Shown here piece after piece: positions 33,854-43,608 of a DNA stretch of 64,000 nucleotides. This DNA is from Halostreptopolyspora alba (lineage in GTDB: Bacteria; Actinomycetota; Actinomycetes; Streptosporangiales; Streptosporangiaceae). The notes under the pieces are model-generated. The model did no database searches. It saw only the letters and a list, made by a program, of their open reading frames with translations, and was not told the origin of the DNA. The stretch lies in contig RJMB01000004.1 in the NCBI GenBank assembly GCA_003725585.1, forward strand, positions 248,001 to 312,000, read 5' to 3'. Numbering within the stretch: position 1 is the stretch's first letter; each line of letters begins with the position of its first letter. The position numbers and the translations under genes are program-made.

Positions 33854-34563
33854 CAGTGCCCGTGCCCATGCTCGTGACCGTCGACGGCGTGGGTGTGCGG
33901 CGCCATCGGGCCGGGGTCACGGGGCGTGTGTCGGCCCTCGCGATGGTCGGCCAGTACCCCACGCACCCAGGAGCAGAGCCGTTCCACAGCTGCGGTATCG
34001 GAGCGTGCCAGAGCCAGAACGGGCCGGCCCTCCCGTGCCTTCTCCCCGTCGGCCACCATCCGCCCGACGTCCACCCCGACGAACGGGGCGAGATCGGACT
34101 TGTTAACGACCAGCAGGTCCGCGCTGGTGATTCCCGGGCCACCTTTGCGCGCGACGTCCCCGCCGCCGGCGACGTCCAGGCAGAAGACCTGTGTGTCTAC
34201 CAGCGCGGGGCTGAAGGTCGCGGTGAGGTTGTCCCCTCCGCTTTCGACCAGCACCAGGTCCAAAGGAGCGAACGCCAACTCCAGGTCCTCCACCGCGTCG
34301 AGATTGGCGGTGATGTCGTCCCGGATGGCGGTGTGCGGACAGGCGCCGGTCTGCACCGCGTGGATCCGCTCGTGGTCGAGGACTCCGGCCGAGCGCAGGA
34401 ACCGGGCGTCCTCGTCGGTGTAGATGTCGTTGGTGACGACGGCCATGGCCAGCTCGCCCGCGAGCTCACGGCACAGGGTGGCGATGAGCGAACTCTTTCC
34501 GGTCCCCACCGGCCCGGCCACTCCCAGCCGCAGCGCCCTGGTGGATGTCGGGTTCTCAGGCAA
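33853..34563 (-). CDS. ureG: Urease accessory GTPase UreG with C-terminal His-rich tail
   Basis: UreG, 236 residues, the SIMIBI-class GTPase that delivers nickel for urease maturation. P-loop GPVGTGKSS near residue 17, NDIYTDEDA, the metal-binding CPH motif in [19 protein letters not shown] and NKSDLAP G4. I chose TTG 34563: AGGAGG stands 7 bases before it and the frame overlaps the ureF end by 8 bases; upstream ATG-less extension would run far into ureF. The last about 17 residues are His-rich ([14 protein letters not shown]), a likely nickel-binding tail. UreG tails are more often N-terminal, and no ureE is present in this operon, so the tail may replace part of the UreE metal-storage role (inference). 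Confidence 0.94.
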   Translation of the reverse strand: MPENPTSTRALRLGVAGPVGTGKSSLIATLCRELAGELAMAVVTNDIYTDEDARFLRSAGVLDHERIHAVQTGACPHTAIRDDITANLDAVEDLELAFAPLDLVLVESGGDNLTATFSPALVDTQVFCLDVAGGGDVARKGGPGITSADLLVVNKSDLAPFVGVDVGRMVADGEKAREGRPVLALARSDTAAVERLCSWVRGVLADHREGRHTPRDPGPMAPHTHAVDGHEHGHGH

Positions 34564-35257
34564 CGAAGAGCCTCCTCGTGGAGTAGGCGTGCGCACCGGC
34601 CCAGCGGTCGAGCTGCGGTGCGGAACGCGCGGGAACATCCCCGGGGACGGTGGCCCCGACCGCGACGCGCACCGACTCCTCGATGTCGGGCGCGGCGTCG
34701 ACGACCCACCGGGTGGCGGCGATCGGGTCGCCGGGCCGGAGTTTGAGCGCGGCCGCGGCCACGCACTGCGCCTCGTCGTAAAGAGCGGCGCGCGCCACCT
34801 GGTCGACGGCCATGCCGAAGGCGGCACCGAGGGCACCGAGCGGGATGGGCCGCAGCACCCGCAGGCCGGGGGTGTCGTCGGGCGCGGTAGCCAACGCGGC
34901 CACCGCGGAATGTTCGGGAAACAGGCCGCGGGCCAGGCGGGTCAGCCCACGGCCGAGCGATGCCGAGGCGTCGCGCAGCGCCCGGCTCGGTGTGCGGGCC
35001 GCCAGCGCGGCCTGGATGGGCGCGAAGTCGACCGGGTTCTCCCGCGCCGCCCGCAGGGCGAGCACGGCCGCCGCGGCCTCGGCCCTGGCCACGCCCCGGA
35101 GCCGTGCCCGGATGTAGTCGGGGATCTGCTCGGTGCGCAGGCCGGCCGCCAGCGCGGCCTCCAGGGTCGCGGAGTGCGCGTGCGCCCCGGTGGGCAGTCG
35201 CGCGTCCGCGAGCAGCAGCACCCCCAACGCCCCTGTTCCGTCGGTCGTGTCCCCCAT
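34556..35257 (-). CDS. ureF: Urease accessory protein UreF
   Basis: UreF, 233 residues, all-helical partner of UreD that acts as a GTPase regulator for UreG in the urease activation complex. Segments typical of the family: [20 protein letters not shown] at the start and [21 protein letters not shown] in the second half, with a C-terminal RRLFVA. It lies 15 bases after ureC and overlaps ureG by 8 bases. Confidence 0.9.
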   Translation of the reverse strand: MGDTTDGTGALGVLLLADARLPTGAHAHSATLEAALAAGLRTEQIPDYIRARLRGVARAEAAAAVLALRAARENPVDFAPIQAALAARTPSRALRDASASLGRGLTRLARGLFPEHSAVAALATAPDDTPGLRVLRPIPLGALGAAFGMAVDQVARAALYDEAQCVAAAALKLRPGDPIAATRWVVDAAPDIEESVRVAVGATVPGDVPARSAPQLDRWAGAHAYSTRRLFVA

Positions 35258-35272
35258 CGTCCGGACGGCTCC

Positions 35273-36991
35273 CTAGAACAGGCAGTACCGCTGGGCCAGC
35301 GGTAGCTCTCTCACCGGCGGATCGTCACCGTCGGGCCGAACCTCGTCACCGTCGATCGTGACCCGGAAGCTCTCCGGATCGACCGCGATGTCGGGCAGGG
35401 CGGAGTTGTTCGGCAACGACTCCTTGGTGACACCGCGGGTGTCGGCCACCGGGCGCAGGGCACGCCGCAGCCCCAGCGTGCGTTCGATACCGTCGTCCAA
35501 CGCCGCCGGAGCGACGAAACTCACCGCGAGATGGGGGGCGCCCGACGCCGTCGCGGCGAGCCCGGGCCGCATCAGCATGGGCTCCGCGGTGGGGATGGAG
35601 GCGTTGGGGTCGCCCTGCGGTGCGTAGACCACACCCCCACCCTTGACAACGGCGGCCGGGCGGATGCCGAAGAACGCCGGGTCCCACAGCGCGAGGTCGG
35701 CCATCTTGCCGGGTTCCACCGAGCCGACCTCGTGACCGATCCCGTTGGCCACCGCGGGGCAGATCGTGTACTTGGCCACGTAGCGACGCGCCCGCTCGTT
35801 GTCGGCGGGCAGTGTCGACGACAGCGCTCGGCGCCCCTTCATCACGTGCGCCATCTGCCAGGTCCGGCAGACCACCTCACCAATGCGCCCCATGGCCTGG
35901 GCGTCGGAGGAGGTGATCGACATGGCGCCCATGTCGTGCAGGATGTCCTCGGCCGCCATCGTGGTGTCACGGATGCGTGAGTCGGCGAACTGGATGTCCG
36001 CCTCGACGTTGGGGTTCAGGTGGTGGCAGACCATCAGCATGTCCCGGTGCTCGGCCACCGTGTTCACGGTGAACGGCAGTGTGGGGTTCGTGGACCCCGG
36101 GATGATGTTGGGCTGACCGGCGAACACGATCACGTCCGGCGCGTGGCCCCCACCGGCGCCCTCGGAGTGGAAGGCGTGGATGCCCCGGCCGCCGATGGCG
36201 TCGATGGTGGTGCGCACGTAGCCGGACTCGTTCAGACTGTCCGAGTGCAGCGCGACCTGCATGCCGAACTCCCCGGCGGCCTTGAGGGCGGCGTCGATGG
36301 CCGCCGGTGTGGCGCCCCAGTCCTCGTGGATCTTGTACCCGCCGGCGCCGGCGAGCGCCTGCTCCCGCAACCCCTCGTGCCCGACCGTGTTGCCCTTGCC
36401 GAGCAGCAGCAGGTTGACCGGGATCTCGTCGTAGGCCCGGTGGGTCAGGGCGAGGTTCCACGGCCCAGGGGTAACCGTGGTGGCCTTGGTGCCCTCGGCC
36501 GGACCGGTGCCGCCGCCGACGACCGTCGTGACTCCGGTGGCCAGCGCCTCGTGCAGCATGTCGGCGTTGAGCATGTGGACGTGGCAGTCGAGGGCGCCCG
36601 CGGTGAGGACGCGGCCCTCACCGGAGAGGACCTCGGTACTCGGCCCGATCAGCAGGTCGGGGTGACAGCCGTCCATGATGTCGGGGTTTCCGGCCTTGCC
36701 GAGAGCGGCGATACGGCCGTCGCGCACCCCGACGTCGGCGCGCACGACCCCCCAGTGGTCGAGCACCACGACGTTGGTGATCACCAGGTCGAGGGCCCCC
36801 GCACCGCGCGACGTGGTGCCCTGCACCATGGACTCGCGTATGGACTTGCCACCGCCGAACACGGCCTCGTCGCCGCCGACGCAGTGGTCACGTTCCACCT
36901 CGATCCACAGGTCGGTGTCGCCCAGGCGGACCTGGTCGCCGACGGTCGGGCCGTACAGCGCCGCGTAGTCGGCGCGCGCGATCTCACTCAC
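35273..36991 (-). CDS. ureC: Urease subunit alpha
   Basis: Catalytic urease subunit, 572 residues, hydrolysing urea to ammonia and carbamate at a dinickel site. Seen: the His pair in DCHVHML near residue 137, carbamylated Lys in [10 protein letters not shown] near 220, nickel His residues in ALHSDSLNE and [13 protein letters not shown], catalytic His in MVCHHLNPN near 325, and the Asp-bearing segment before MGRIGEV. All are intact, so the enzyme should be functional. GTG start 36991 overlaps the ureAB stop by 8 bases. Confidence 0.97.
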   Translation of the reverse strand: MSEIARADYAALYGPTVGDQVRLGDTDLWIEVERDHCVGGDEAVFGGGKSIRESMVQGTTSRGAGALDLVITNVVVLDHWGVVRADVGVRDGRIAALGKAGNPDIMDGCHPDLLIGPSTEVLSGEGRVLTAGALDCHVHMLNADMLHEALATGVTTVVGGGTGPAEGTKATTVTPGPWNLALTHRAYDEIPVNLLLLGKGNTVGHEGLREQALAGAGGYKIHEDWGATPAAIDAALKAAGEFGMQVALHSDSLNESGYVRTTIDAIGGRGIHAFHSEGAGGGHAPDVIVFAGQPNIIPGSTNPTLPFTVNTVAEHRDMLMVCHHLNPNVEADIQFADSRIRDTTMAAEDILHDMGAMSITSSDAQAMGRIGEVVCRTWQMAHVMKGRRALSSTLPADNERARRYVAKYTICPAVANGIGHEVGSVEPGKMADLALWDPAFFGIRPAAVVKGGGVVYAPQGDPNASIPTAEPMLMRPGLAATASGAPHLAVSFVAPAALDDGIERTLGLRRALRPVADTRGVTKESLPNNSALPDIAVDPESFRVTIDGDEVRPDGDDPPVRELPLAQRYCLF

Positions 36992-37670
36992 CCGAGCCCT
37001 CCCCGATCCGTAGCCCGGCGACCGTGCGGGCGCCGGCGAGTTCCACGATGTCCAGCCGTTTCTCGTCGCCCGGCTGGAACCGGACCGAGGTACCGGCCGC
37101 GATGTCGAGCCGGTACCCGTCGACGGGGGCCGGTGCCGGCTCCGCGCCTGCCTCCTCGTCGGTGGCGGAGAGCGGCTCGTGGAACCGCAGGGCCGGGTTC
37201 ACGTCACCGAGGTGGATGTGTGAGCCGACCTGTACCGGGCGGTCACCCTCGTTGCGCGCGACCACGGTGCGCCTCGCCCGCCCCGTGTTCAGCTCCACCG
37301 TCCCGTCCCCGGTACGCACCTCGCCGGGGGGCGTACCGGCGGGTTCCCGCTCGGCGCCGGGCCGCGGCCGTACGGGGTGGGTGAGGGTCACCAGTTTGCG
37401 GCCGTCGGGGAATGTGGCCTCGACCTGAACATGCTCCAGCATGTCGGGCACACCGGCCATGACCTCGTCGGTGCGCAGGATCTGGACACCCTCGTCCATG
37501 AGCTGGCCCACGGTGGCCCCTTCGCGGGCCCGTTCGAGCACCCAGCAGGACAGCAGCGCGACGGTCTCGGGATGGTTCAGCCGGATCCCGCGTTCGCGCC
37601 GGTCGCGGGCCACCATCCCGGCCACGCTGAGCAGCAGCTTCTCCGTGTCGGACGGAGTCAACAACATCAT
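36984..37670 (-). CDS. ureAB: Fused urease gamma-beta subunit
   Basis: A 228-residue fusion of urease gamma (about residues 1-100: [50 protein letters not shown]) and urease beta (about 120-225: [45 protein letters not shown]). Fusion of these subunits is common in some Streptomyces-type ureases. The start is one of two ATGs (37670 or 37667) or the TTG that follows; GGGAGGC lies directly ahead and spaces better to 37667. First gene of ureAB-C-F-G-D; a divergent regulator gene starts 172 bases away. Confidence 0.95.
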   Translation of the reverse strand: MMLLTPSDTEKLLLSVAGMVARDRRERGIRLNHPETVALLSCWVLERAREGATVGQLMDEGVQILRTDEVMAGVPDMLEHVQVEATFPDGRKLVTLTHPVRPRPGAEREPAGTPPGEVRTGDGTVELNTGRARRTVVARNEGDRPVQVGSHIHLGDVNPALRFHEPLSATDEEAGAEPAPAPVDGYRLDIAAGTSVRFQPGDEKRLDIVELAGARTVAGLRIGEGSGE

Positions 37671-37841
37671 GCCTCCCGCGGCGCGTGTCGTGCTGCGCCG
37701 TGGGAGCCATGATGGTGGCCGCCGGAAAACCAGTGTTTCCCGGCGGTTACCCGCGTGTGAAATTCACCGCAGCGACCCCCCACAGAACCACCTGAAGCAG
37801 ACCATCAGATGCCCGCCGCTCACCATGGCAGAATCAGCCGA

Positions 37842-40800
37842 GTGCAGATCGTGATGCTCGGACCACTCGAGGTCCGCACGGAGAACGGCGTCTTCGCCGA
37901 CCTTCCGGGCGCGCGGTTGCGCGCGCTGTTGGTCGCCCTTGCGCTCGAACCGGGTCACGTGGTCCCTAAGGCGACGCTCGTCGACTGGATCTGGGGGGAA
38001 CATCCGCCCGCCGACGCGGCGAATGCCTTGCAGCGCTTGATTTCCCGACTACGCAAAGCCCTTCCGGAGGGGGTGGTCGAGGGGCATACGGACGGCTACC
38101 GGTTACTGGTGGCCCCCGACACCGTCGACGCCGTACGGTTCGAACGCCTCGTCGGCGAGGCTCGCAACGGTGATGACCCACGCCGGGTACGGCTGCTGCG
38201 CGAGGCTCTCGCATTGTGGCGTGGTGCGGCCATGCAGGACGTCGGTTTGTCGGACAGCCCTACGTTTGACGCCGCGGCCACCCGGCTCGAAGGGCTACGC
38301 CTGACAGCCAAGGAGGACCTCTTCGACGCGGAGATCAACCTCGGCCACGGTGCGGAGCTGGTCACGGAACTGACCGACCTGGTGTCCGAGCACCCGGTGC
38401 GAGAACGGTTCGTCGCCGCGCTGATGCGTGCCCTCGCCACGACCGGTCGCGGCACCGAGGCAGTGCTCGTCTACGAGCGCACGAGGGAGACCCTGGCCGA
38501 CACGCTGGGCGTCGACCCCTCACCGGAATTGTCCGCGTTGCATGTCGCGCTGCTGCGGGGTGAGCTGGGACGGCGCGAGGAGAACCGGAAGACCAACCTG
38601 CGTGCCGAGCTGACCAGCTTCGTCGGCAAGGACGCCGATGTCGCCACGGTGCGCGAACTCGTCACCGAACATCGGCTCACCACTCTGATCGGGCCGGGCG
38701 GCTCGGGCAAGACCCGACTGGCCACGGAAACCGCGCGTACGCTGCTCGATGACCTGCCGGACGGGGCCTGGCTGGTGGAACTCGCGGCCCTCGGCACGGA
38801 CGGTGACGTCGCGCAGTCGACGCTCGCCGGGCTCGGTCTCCGGGACGCGCTGCTCGGCGGGGCACCGGACGCGGAGCCCACGGATCGGGTCATCGCCGCG
38901 CTCCGCGAACGGGAGGCGCTGCTGATCCTGGACAACTGCGAGCACGTGGTCGAGTCGGCGGCGCAGTTCGCCCATCGGCTGCTCGGAGAGTGCGGGCGGC
39001 TGCGGATACTGGCGACGAGCAGGGAACCACTCGGCATCACCGGTGAGGCGCTGTGGCCGGTCGAGCCGCTGGCCGTGCCAGACGAGGACGCCGGCCCCGG
39101 CGAGATCGAGCCCTCCCCCGCCGTCCAGTTGTTACGGGACCGAGCCGGCGCGGTCCGCAGGAACTTCACGATCGACACCGAAACGTTGTCGACGATGGTG
39201 CGTGTCTGTCGGGCGTTGGACGGGATACCGCTGGCGATCGAACTGGCCGCGGCCAGGTTACGCACCATGTCTCTCGACCAGCTCGCCCACCGGCTCGACG
39301 ACCGGTTCCGTCTGCTGACCGGCGGCAGCCGGACCGCACTGCCGCAACACAGGACGCTGCGCGCGGTGGTCGACTGGAGCTGGGAGCTCCTCACCGACGC
39401 CGAACGGACGGTCCTACGCAGGCTGTCGGTGTTCTCCGGTGGCGCGAGCCTGGAGGCGGCCGAGCGGGTCTGCTCCGGCGACACGGTCGAGCCGGGGCAG
39501 GTACTGGAGCTGCTCACCTCGCTGGCCGAGAAATCGCTGGTGCTCACCGAAGATGACGAGGCACCGCGCTACCGGATGCTCGACACGATCAAGGAGTACG
39601 CCGGGCATCGGCTCGCGGAGGCGGGGGAATCCGACCTGGCTCGCCATGCCCATCTCGCTTACTTCACCGAACTCGCGGAGATCGCGGAGCCACATCTCCG
39701 CCGTGCCGAGCAGTTGGAATGGCTCGCCACTCTGGAGGTGGAGCACGACAACATCGGTACTGCGATGCGCGGCGCGCTCGCGGCCGGCGAGGCGCACGGG
39801 GCGATGCGGCTCGCGGCGGCCGTCGCCTGGTACTGGTGGCTCGGTGGGCACAAGGCTGAAGGCAACGAGCTGATCACCGCGGCCACTGCGATGCCCGGCG
39901 AGGTGCCGGACGAGATCCGGGCCGTGGTGTACGCGTTCGTCACGGCGTTCATGACCTCCGGGAGGGGAAGCGACCAGTTCCAGGCGGAGGAGTGGATCCA
40001 CAGGGCCTACGAGATCAGCCGGCGTGTCCAGAGCCGTCATCCGGCGGTGGGCCTCGTCGCCGCGCTGGAACGCACGTTGCAAGCGCCGGACGCATTCCTG
40101 CCCGCGTTCGAACCGCTGCTCGCCGACGAGGACCCCTGGGTGGGCGCCCTTGCCCGGCTGCAGCTCGGCAAGATGCGGATCCAGCACGGCTGGGAGGGGC
40201 GGGACGCGGACGCGTATCTTGAGATGGCACTCACTGAGTTTCGCGCGATCGGCGAACGGTGGGGGATTTCGTTCGCCCTGAGCGAGTTGGCGGATCGAAT
40301 CGCCATGCGCGGCGAGTTCGCCACTGCGTGCGAGCACTACGAACACGCGATCGCGGTCGTCACCGAGGTCGGTGCCCTTGAGGACGTCGTGCGGATGCGG
40401 TCGCGCCAGGCCCAGTTGTACTGGCTGTCGGGTGACGAGGAGTCGAGCGCGGCCACCATGGCGACGGCACAACGTTACGCGGAGCGGGTCGCCTGGCCGG
40501 ATGCGCTGACCGAGCTGGCCCTGTCGAAGGCGGAGCTCGCCCGCTGGAGCGGCGACGCCGAGCAGGCACACCGGCAACTCGACGTCGCCGCGACCATGCT
40601 GGGTAAGGACGCCGAACGGCCAAGTGTTCTCGCGGTGACACAGGACCTGCTCGGCTATCTTGCCGACGATCCCGACGAGGCACGCCAACACCGCACCGCG
40701 GCCTTCCACGCGGCGTCCGAGGCGGGGAACGCCCCCCTGATCGCGCAGGTACTGGTCGGGATCGCGGACCTGGCGCTGCGCCACGAACACTACGGGCAAG

Positions 40801-40982
40801 CCGCGCGCCTGCTCGGGGCGAGCGCGGGCGTGCTCGGCCTACCGGACCGTTCCCATCCGGATATGCCCCGGATCGAGCGGGCCGCCCGGTATCACCTCGG
40901 CGACACGCGGTTCGCCGAGGCGACGCAGGAGGGGGCCCAGGCGAGCTGGCGTGAGCTGGCCGCGGTCACGCTCGCTTCGTGA
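37842..40982 (+). CDS. AfsR/SARP-type transcriptional regulator with NB-ARC-like ATPase and TPR region
   Basis: About 1046 residues. The N-terminal about 90 residues are an OmpR-like winged helix (QIVMLGPLEVRTENG, ALLVALALEPGHVVPKATLVDWIWGE), followed by the bacterial transcriptional activation domain (to about 245, with SARP-typical VRERFVAALMRALATTGRGTEAVLVYERTRETLADTLG split over it). A STAND/NB-ARC ATPase starts near residue 284 with P-loop GPGGSGKT and LLILDNCEHV Walker B, and TPR-like helical repeats fill the rest. GTG 37842 starts at the conserved region; the frame also allows ATG 37809. Such AfsR-like proteins activate secondary-metabolite or transporter genes. Its 3' end overlaps the convergent ABC permease gene by 17 bases. 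Confidence 0.9.
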   Translation: MQIVMLGPLEVRTENGVFADLPGARLRALLVALALEPGHVVPKATLVDWIWGEHPPADAANALQRLISRLRKALPEGVVEGHTDGYRLLVAPDTVDAVRFERLVGEARNGDDPRRVRLLREALALWRGAAMQDVGLSDSPTFDAAATRLEGLRLTAKEDLFDAEINLGHGAELVTELTDLVSEHPVRERFVAALMRALATTGRGTEAVLVYERTRETLADTLGVDPSPELSALHVALLRGELGRREENRKTNLRAELTSFVGKDADVATVRELVTEHRLTTLIGPGGSGKTRLATETARTLLDDLPDGAWLVELAALGTDGDVAQSTLAGLGLRDALLGGAPDAEPTDRVIAALREREALLILDNCEHVVESAAQFAHRLLGECGRLRILATSREPLGITGEALWPVEPLAVPDEDAGPGEIEPSPAVQLLRDRAGAVRRNFTIDTETLSTMVRVCRALDGIPLAIELAAARLRTMSLDQLAHRLDDRFRLLTGGSRTALPQHRTLRAVVDWSWELLTDAERTVLRRLSVFSGGASLEAAERVCSGDTVEPGQVLELLTSLAEKSLVLTEDDEAPRYRMLDTIKEYAGHRLAEAGESDLARHAHLAYFTELAEIAEPHLRRAEQLEWLATLEVEHDNIGTAMRGALAAGEAHGAMRLAAAVAWYWWLGGHKAEGNELITAATAMPGEVPDEIRAVVYAFVTAFMTSGRGSDQFQAEEWIHRAYEISRRVQSRHPAVGLVAALERTLQAPDAFLPAFEPLLADEDPWVGALARLQLGKMRIQHGWEGRDADAYLEMALTEFRAIGERWGISFALSELADRIAMRGEFATACEHYEHAIAVVTEVGALEDVVRMRSRQAQLYWLSGDEESSAATMATAQRYAERVAWPDALTELALSKAELARWSGDAEQAHRQLDVAATMLGKDAERPSVLAVTQDLLGYLADDPDEARQHRTAAFHAASEAGNAPLIAQVLVGIADLALRHEHYGQAARLLGASAGVLGLPDRSHPDMPRIERAARYHLGDTRFAEATQEGAQASWRELAAVTLAS

Positions 40983-41715
40983 ACGTGGAACCTGCCCACA
41001 GGTATCCCACGAGAGCGATCCCCACGCACCAGGCGATCGCGGCGATCGCGTCACCGGAGGACGGGGTACCGTTGAGCAACCCACGTATGGTTTCGATAAT
41101 CGGCGTGAAGGGCTGGTACTCCGCGAACTGCCGGACGCCCGGCCCCATCACCTCCGTCGGTACGATCGCGCTGCTGAAGAACGGCAACATGACCAGTGGC
41201 ACGGAGGCCAGACCCGCCGTTTCCGGAGACTTCGCCGCCAGCCCAAGGGCGACCGTGAGCCAGCCAGCCGCGAAACTGACCAGCACGATGATGCCGACCA
41301 CGCCGAACCAGTCGAGCAAACCCGCCGACGGGCTGAATCCCAATAGGAAAGCCACCGCGATGAGCGCCCCGATGGCGGCCAGATTGGTCAGCAGACTGGC
41401 GATGACATGACCGGTCAGTACCGCACTGCGAGAGACGTCCATGACCTTGAACCGGTTGATGATGCCATTGGTCATGTCGGAGTTCACCGCCGTCGCCACG
41501 GTCCCCAGCCCGTAGCAGATGGCCAGCATGAGCAGACCCGGCGTGACGTAGTCGATGTAGTCGACGCCGACGCTGAAAGCGTCACCGAGCATGTACACAA
41601 ACATCAACATGATCACGACCGGCATCAGGACCGCGTTGAACACCGAGGTCGGATTCCGGGCGATGTGTTTGAAGTTGCGGCGCAACATCACCATCGAATG
41701 GAGCTTGGTACTCAT
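40966..41715 (-). CDS. ABC-2 type transporter permease (DrrB-like)
   Basis: A 249-residue membrane protein with six hydrophobic helices and the ABC-2 permease pattern of the daunorubicin-resistance DrrB family: LRRNFKHIARNPTSVFNAVLMP near the N-terminus, LLMLAICYGLGTVATAV, and PFFSSAIVPTEVMGPGVRQFAEYQPFTP. It is the membrane partner of the ATPase gene that ends inside its start (ATGA overlap), forming an exporter for a hydrophobic small molecule. Its 3' end overlaps the SARP-type gene on the other strand. Confidence 0.9.
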   Translation of the reverse strand: MSTKLHSMVMLRRNFKHIARNPTSVFNAVLMPVVIMLMFVYMLGDAFSVGVDYIDYVTPGLLMLAICYGLGTVATAVNSDMTNGIINRFKVMDVSRSAVLTGHVIASLLTNLAAIGALIAVAFLLGFSPSAGLLDWFGVVGIIVLVSFAAGWLTVALGLAAKSPETAGLASVPLVMLPFFSSAIVPTEVMGPGVRQFAEYQPFTPIIETIRGLLNGTPSSGDAIAAIAWCVGIALVGYLWAGSTFTKRA

Positions 41716-42650
41716 TGTGTGGCCTCCGTGGTGCGGCCCGTCAGGGCGAGGAAAACGTCATCGAGGTCCGGTGTGTGGACGGTGAAGCTCTCGGCGCTGA
41801 GTGAACGCTCATCGAGCCTGTCCAACAGGGCCCGCAACGACTTCGTCCCACCATCGCCGGGAACCCGCAGGGTCAGAGCCTCGTCGTCGCGCGTGGAGTC
41901 GGCGAAGAGACGCGCGGCCGCGTCGAGTTCGGCGGCGGTGGCGAACCGGAGCCGGACATGGGTTCCGGGGATCTGGCGTTTGAGCTCGTCAGGAGTGCCC
42001 TGGGCGACCAGGCGGCCCTGGTTGAGTACCGCGATCCGGTCGGCGAGTTGATCGGCCTCCTCCAGGTACTGGGTGGTGAGGAAGATGGTCACACCGTCGG
42101 CCACCAAGTCACGGATGATCGACCACATCGTGCGACGGCTACGCGGATCCAGTCCCGTCGTCGGCTCGTCCAGGAAGATGATCCGCGGGTTGCCGACAAG
42201 CGTCATCGCCAGGTCCAGTTTCCGGCGCATACCCCCGGAATAGGTCGACACCGGCTGTCGCGCCGACTCCACCAGGTCGAAACGCTCCAGCAGCCCCGTG
42301 ACGACCTTTGCTCCTTTCTCGGTGGATATCCGACTCAGATCCACCATCAGCTGCAGGTTCTCCTGCCCTGTCAGCAACTCGTCCACCGCCGCGAACTGAC
42401 CGGTGACCCCGATCGTCGCGCGCACCGCCTTGGCGTCGGTCACGACGTCATGGCCGGCAACCCGTACCGACCCACTGTCGGCCTTCAACAACGTGGTCAG
42501 CACGTTCACCATCGTCGTCTTACCCGCCCCGTTCGGTCCGAGCAGAGAGAACACCGTTCCCGCAGGAACATCCAGATCGATGCCATCGAGGACGGTCTTG
42601 TCCCCGAAGGTCTTCCGTAGTCCTGAAAGCGCTATCGCTGAACTTCCCAT
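41712..42650 (-). CDS. ABC transporter ATP-binding protein (DrrA-like)
   Basis: ATPase of 312 residues of the DrrA drug-resistance family: Walker A GPNGAGKTT, Q-loop in TIGVTGQFAAVDELLTG, ABC signature YSGGMRRKLD, Walker B IIFLDEPTTGLD and a C-terminal regulatory tail with DLDDVFLALTGR, the conserved DrrA-type ending. Start ATG 42650 begins MGSSAIALSGLRKTF; a longer frame to 42707 exists but lacks conservation. Translationally coupled to the permease. Divergent from the second ABC system 155 bases away, so the two share a control region. Confidence 0.93.
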   Translation of the reverse strand: MGSSAIALSGLRKTFGDKTVLDGIDLDVPAGTVFSLLGPNGAGKTTMVNVLTTLLKADSGSVRVAGHDVVTDAKAVRATIGVTGQFAAVDELLTGQENLQLMVDLSRISTEKGAKVVTGLLERFDLVESARQPVSTYSGGMRRKLDLAMTLVGNPRIIFLDEPTTGLDPRSRRTMWSIIRDLVADGVTIFLTTQYLEEADQLADRIAVLNQGRLVAQGTPDELKRQIPGTHVRLRFATAAELDAAARLFADSTRDDEALTLRVPGDGGTKSLRALLDRLDERSLSAESFTVHTPDLDDVFLALTGRTTEATQ

Positions 42651-42804
42651 GTGACCACCATCGGCGCCCGGCCTGACAGCCGCCTGCAATGTCCCTGACA
42701 CAAGCACCGGCGCCGGTGGGAGCTCGCGTCAGCACGGTGACTGTCCTGTGTCAGAACCACAGACGACCGTGGTGGTCATCACCAGTTCATCGAAGGAGCA
42801 GACG

Positions 42805-43608
42805 TTGACACCGGAAGCGAATGCGGCGGAGAACGGCCCCGCACCAGTGGTGCAGCTTGGGGCGGTCCGTAAGGTGTACGGCAAACGCGGCAACGAGATC
42901 GCCGCGCTCGACAATGTGAGCACCGGTTTCGACCGTGGCACGTTCACCGCGGTCATGGGGCCGTCCGGCTCCGGCAAGAGCACCCTGCTGCACTGCGCGG
43001 CCGGCCTCGACCACACGACGTCGGGCTCGGTTCACCTCGAAGGTCAAGACCTTGGCACCCTGCGCGAGAAACAACTGACCCTACTGCGCCGGGAACGGAT
43101 CGGGTTCGTCTTTCAGTCGTACAATCTCCTTCCGGCCCTGACCGTGACGCAGAACGTCGAACTGCCGCTTGAGCTGGCCGGGCGCCGTCCCGATCGTGGC
43201 CGGGTATCCGAGATCCTGGAGCGGGTCGGCCTCGGCAGTCGAGAACGGCACCGCCCCGCGGAGCTCTCTGTCGGCCAGCAGCAGCGAGTAGCGATCGCTC
43301 GCGCTCTGGTGACCGATCCGGCCGTCGTCTTCGCGGACGAACCCACGGGTGCGCTCGACACCCGCTCCTCCCGTGATGTGCTGGGACTACTGCGCGAGGC
43401 CGTGCAGACAGCCGGGCAGACGATCGTCATGGTCACTCACGACCCGGTGGCGGCCTCCTACGCCAACCGAGTTCTGTTCCTCGCCGACGGCCGGATCGCG
43501 GGTGAGATCCACGCTCCTACGGCCGAGGCCGTGGCAGAGCGGATGACCCACCTGAGTGCCTGGGCCGAAGAGAGTCTGGCCGCGCCGACGGCTGGGGGAG
43601 AACAATGA
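42805..43608 (+). CDS. ABC transporter ATP-binding protein (MacB/LolD type)
   Basis: ATPase of 267 residues: Walker A GPSGSGKST, Q-loop IGFVFQSYNLLPALT, signature in LSVGQQQRVAIARAL (Ser/Gly slightly altered from LSGGQ to LSVGQ), Walker B VVFADEPTGALD. The pattern is that of MacB/LolD-type ATPases that work with FtsX-like permeases as mechanotransmission exporters. TTG 42805 is chosen because AAGGAG stands 6 bases ahead; an in-frame GTG at 42748 would add 19 residues. It overlaps the permease ATG by 4 bases. Confidence 0.92.
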   Translation: MTPEANAAENGPAPVVQLGAVRKVYGKRGNEIAALDNVSTGFDRGTFTAVMGPSGSGKSTLLHCAAGLDHTTSGSVHLEGQDLGTLREKQLTLLRRERIGFVFQSYNLLPALTVTQNVELPLELAGRRPDRGRVSEILERVGLGSRERHRPAELSVGQQQRVAIARALVTDPAVVFADEPTGALDTRSSRDVLGLLREAVQTAGQTIVMVTHDPVAASYANRVLFLADGRIAGEIHAPTAEAVAERMTHLSAWAEESLAAPTAGGEQ

